Positions 6,940-7,791 of a DNA stretch of 7,791 nucleotides are shown here, in pieces (position 1 is the stretch's first letter; each line of letters starts with the position of its first letter). The position numbers were made by a program, and so were the translations under genes. The notes under the pieces are model-generated. The model did not search any database and was not told where the DNA came from. It saw nothing but the letters and a program-made list of their open reading frames with translations. The stretch is from Methylocystaceae bacterium (GTDB lineage: Bacteria > Pseudomonadota > Alphaproteobacteria > Rhizobiales > Beijerinckiaceae). Location: assembly GCA_003105285.1 (NCBI GenBank), contig PQAN01000307.1, forward strand, positions 14,277-22,067, given 5' to 3'.

Positions 6940-7017
6940 CCCGAGATGGGGGCCGCGACCTCTCCTGAAAGCTCGCGTTCCCGGATCGCTCCGGGGCCGC
7001 GCGCCGTCAGGCTCGCT

Positions 7018-7034
7018 CTTCGACTCGCTCGAAG
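7018..7034 (-). terminator. Weak hairpin just after the IHF-alpha-like stop codon
   Basis: CTTCGA (7018-7023) and TCGAAG (7029-7034) form a six-base stem with a five-base loop, starting ten bases after the stop codon of the IHF-like gene. There is no run of T after it, so intrinsic termination is doubtful. It may be part of the same palindromic repeat region that continues to 6868. Confidence 0.25.
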
Positions 7035-7043
7035 GACGATGCG

Positions 7044-7382
7044 CTAATCCGTTTCTTCGAGGTGGTTCGTCGGCAGGCCGTTGACATGGGCGATCAGCAC
7101 GGGCGACGCCTTGAACGTCAGCACTTTGCGCGGACAGATCGGCGCCTCCACTCCGGTCTTCGGGTTGCGGCCGATGCGCTCGCGCTTCGAACGCACGTTG
7201 AAACTGCCGAAAGACCGTAGCTTGACCGATTCTCCCCGCACCAGCGCTTCGCTGATCTCGTCGAAAGTCGCGTCGAGGATTTGACGGGCTTCTGCGCGCG
7301 ACAGCGTCGGACAACAACTGTAGACGGCTTCGCGCAGGGCGGCCCGCGTCAATGTGCGCCCTGGTTCACTCTTCCTCGTCAT
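7044..7382 (-). CDS. Integration host factor alpha-like DNA-binding protein (IHF/HU family)
   Basis: The 112-residue product belongs to the HU/IHF family, which bends DNA in the minor groove as a dimer. 'LTRAALREAVYSC' (11-23) is the first helix and 'ESVKLRSFGSFNVRSKRER' (51-69) leads into the beta arm 'GRNPKTG' (71-77), whose P74 is the expected intercalating proline. The sequence fits IHF alpha better than beta or HU ('VKLRSFGSF', 'PRKVLTF'). It differs from typical IhfA in having cysteines (C23, C24, C83) and a longer tail ending LPTNHLEETD. The start at 7382 gives the normal N-terminus; an in-frame ATG at 7466 would add 28 unconserved residues. Neither has a good Shine-Dalgarno. The usual ihfA neighbours are absent, so it may be an accessory paralogue and not the housekeeping subunit; I leave the symbol blank for that reason. 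Confidence 0.88.
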   Translation of the reverse strand: MTRKSEPGRTLTRAALREAVYSCCPTLSRAEARQILDATFDEISEALVRGESVKLRSFGSFNVRSKRERIGRNPKTGVEAPICPRKVLTFKASPVLIAHVNGLPTNHLEETD

Positions 7383-7404
7383 GCTAATAATACGGCAAGC
7401 ACCA

Positions 7405-7423
7405 GCGTAGCCGCTACGCGGCT
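7405..7423 (-). promoter_or_regulatory. Two mutually exclusive small hairpins in the IHF-like leader
   Basis: GCGTAGC (7405-7411) pairs with GCTACGC (7413-7419) around one base, and AGCCGC (7409-7414) pairs with GCGGCT (7418-7423) around three bases. The two overlap, so only one can form at a time. They lie 23-41 bases before the start codon of the IHF-like gene. They could act as an operator or a leader switch, but may be coincidental in GC-rich DNA. Confidence 0.22.
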
Positions 7424-7646
7424 CTTCGATCGCGCCATGACAATGCCCCCCCGCTGCCGGCGCCATTTTTTTGCGGCGCCAATTCCATTTTGGTTTGTAA
7501 GCAGTCTAAACAACATAGTAGCGGGAATTTTGGGGGGCGCAAGAGCGCGTCGAATTTCCGCTGACGGCTCCGCTGCTTAGGCCGGGCCGTTGCGTCTTTT
7601 TCGCCATCGCCGCCGCTCGCGGCTCGGGCGATCGCCGAAGCCGCGG
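7424..7646. other. Intergenic stretch with homopolymer runs, no supported gene
   Basis: This part of the long non-coding right end holds a run of seven C (7446-7452), a run of seven T (7466-7472) and two GGCGCC palindromes flanking the T run. On the minus strand a possible promoter for the IHF-like gene lies at 7515-7542. A 33-codon minus-strand reading (7506-7607) begins MAKKTQRPGL but has no ribosome site or known relative. I see no RNA gene. Confidence 0.45.
7515..7542 (-). promoter_or_regulatory. Possible promoter of the IHF-alpha-like gene
   Basis: On the minus strand TTGCGC (7542-7537) and TACTAT (7520-7515) are 16 bases apart. The -10 matches four of six consensus positions and the region is locally AT-rich. 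The resulting leader would be about 125 bases and contain the overlapping hairpins near 7405-7423. The support is motif similarity only. Confidence 0.28.
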
Positions 7647-7739
7647 GCGTTTCCAGCCAAAGCCGGCTTTTGGAGCGTTTCCAGCCGAAGTGGAAACCGG
7701 TTTGGCGTCGGAAACGCGTCAAAACAAGAAGCTAGAGTC
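7647..7739 (+). repeat. Dispersed Rhizobiales-type intergenic repeat, copy 2
   Basis: The 67 bases at 7673-7739 match the inverse of 3006-3072 at 55 positions without gaps. Upstream, the 16-base segment GCGTTTCCAGCCAAAG (7647-7662) recurs with one change at 7675-7690, a 28-base direct repeat. Within the element GTTTCCA (7677-7683) pairs with TGGAAAC (7691-7697), and GCGTTTC (7675-7681) with GAAACGC (7711-7717), giving alternative stems. The perfect palindrome AAAGCCGGCTTT (7659-7670) lies between the two direct copies. The structure suggests a composite palindromic element with no coding capacity. Confidence 0.75.
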
Positions 7740-7775
7740 TTTCCGTGTTTCATTGAAACACGGAAAGACTCTAGC
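7731..7775. repeat. Perfect 22-bp-arm palindrome abutting the dispersed repeat
   Basis: Bases 7731-7752 are the exact inverse complement of 7754-7775 around a single T at 7753. The arms begin and end with GCTAGAGTC/GACTCTAGC and carry the GTTTCA/TGAAAC tip. The first nine bases overlap the end of the dispersed repeat, so it may be the terminal hairpin of the same element. Five T follow about 11 bases later at the window edge (7787-7791), so a rho-independent terminator for a rightward transcript is possible but no such gene is seen. Confidence 0.85.
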
Positions 7776-7791
7776 ATTACAGTTGCTTTTT

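Noticed and set aside
5566..7317. A 583-codon open frame on the minus strand, overlapping the transporter and the IHF-like gene
   Set aside because: It is rich in Arg, Ser and Ala without any domain, runs through the hairpin repeat and the antisense of nothing conserved, and is in a frame different from the well-supported transporter and IHF frames.
7506..7607. A 33-codon minus-strand reading beginning MAKKTQRPGL
   Set aside because: It has no Shine-Dalgarno, no recognisable family, and contains the possible promoter of the IHF-like gene; too short to support without conservation.
7647..7791. CRISPR-like array suspected from repeated GCGTTTCCAGCC segments and palindromes
   Set aside because: There are only two close copies at 28-base spacing with no unique spacers of regular length and no cas gene; it fits a palindromic intergenic element.

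Overview
The window is GC-rich chromosomal DNA, most likely from an alphaproteobacterium of the Rhizobiales/Hyphomicrobiales group. The reasons are the RlmE N-terminus, the IHF-alpha-like protein, the SbmA/BacA-type ABC transporter, and intergenic palindromic repeats whose core resembles elements common in that order. A methanotroph such as Methylosinus or Methylocystis is a guess from overall impression and is not demonstrated by any gene here.

Layout, left to right. The left edge (1-57, minus) holds the first 19 codons of a probable membrane protein. At 210-1724 (minus) is a MocR/PdxR-type regulator, with a GntR winged helix fused to an aminotransferase fold, and an inverted repeat at its start that may be its own operator. 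After about 300 bases with no gene comes 2030-2920 (minus), a SAM hydroxide adenosyltransferase (DUF62) family enzyme with a signal peptide. A divergent intergenic region at 2921-3115 carries a dispersed repeat and separates it from a glutathione S-transferase-like gene (3116-3832, plus). That gene converges, with only 8 bases between the stops, on rlmE (3841-4542, minus), the 23S rRNA 2'-O-methyltransferase. The GTG start of rlmE overlaps the stop of a 699-residue SbmA/YddA-type ABC exporter-fold transporter (4539-6638, minus). The two are therefore likely co-transcribed from a promoter just upstream of 6638. About 400 bases of non-coding DNA with an imperfect hairpin repeat follow, then an IHF-alpha-like gene (7044-7382, minus). 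The right end (7383-7791) has no gene I can support, but contains a second copy of the dispersed repeat and a perfect 22-bp-arm palindrome.

I see no single multi-gene system. The genes are mostly separate functions: regulation, SAM turnover in the periplasm, detoxification, rRNA modification, peptide or cofactor transport and DNA architecture. The points most worth a second look are the exported SAM hydrolase, the coupling of rlmE to the transporter, the divergent cysteine-containing IHF-alpha-like protein, and the pair of related repeats in opposite orientation. There are no tRNA or rRNA genes, CRISPR arrays, transposases or phage genes.
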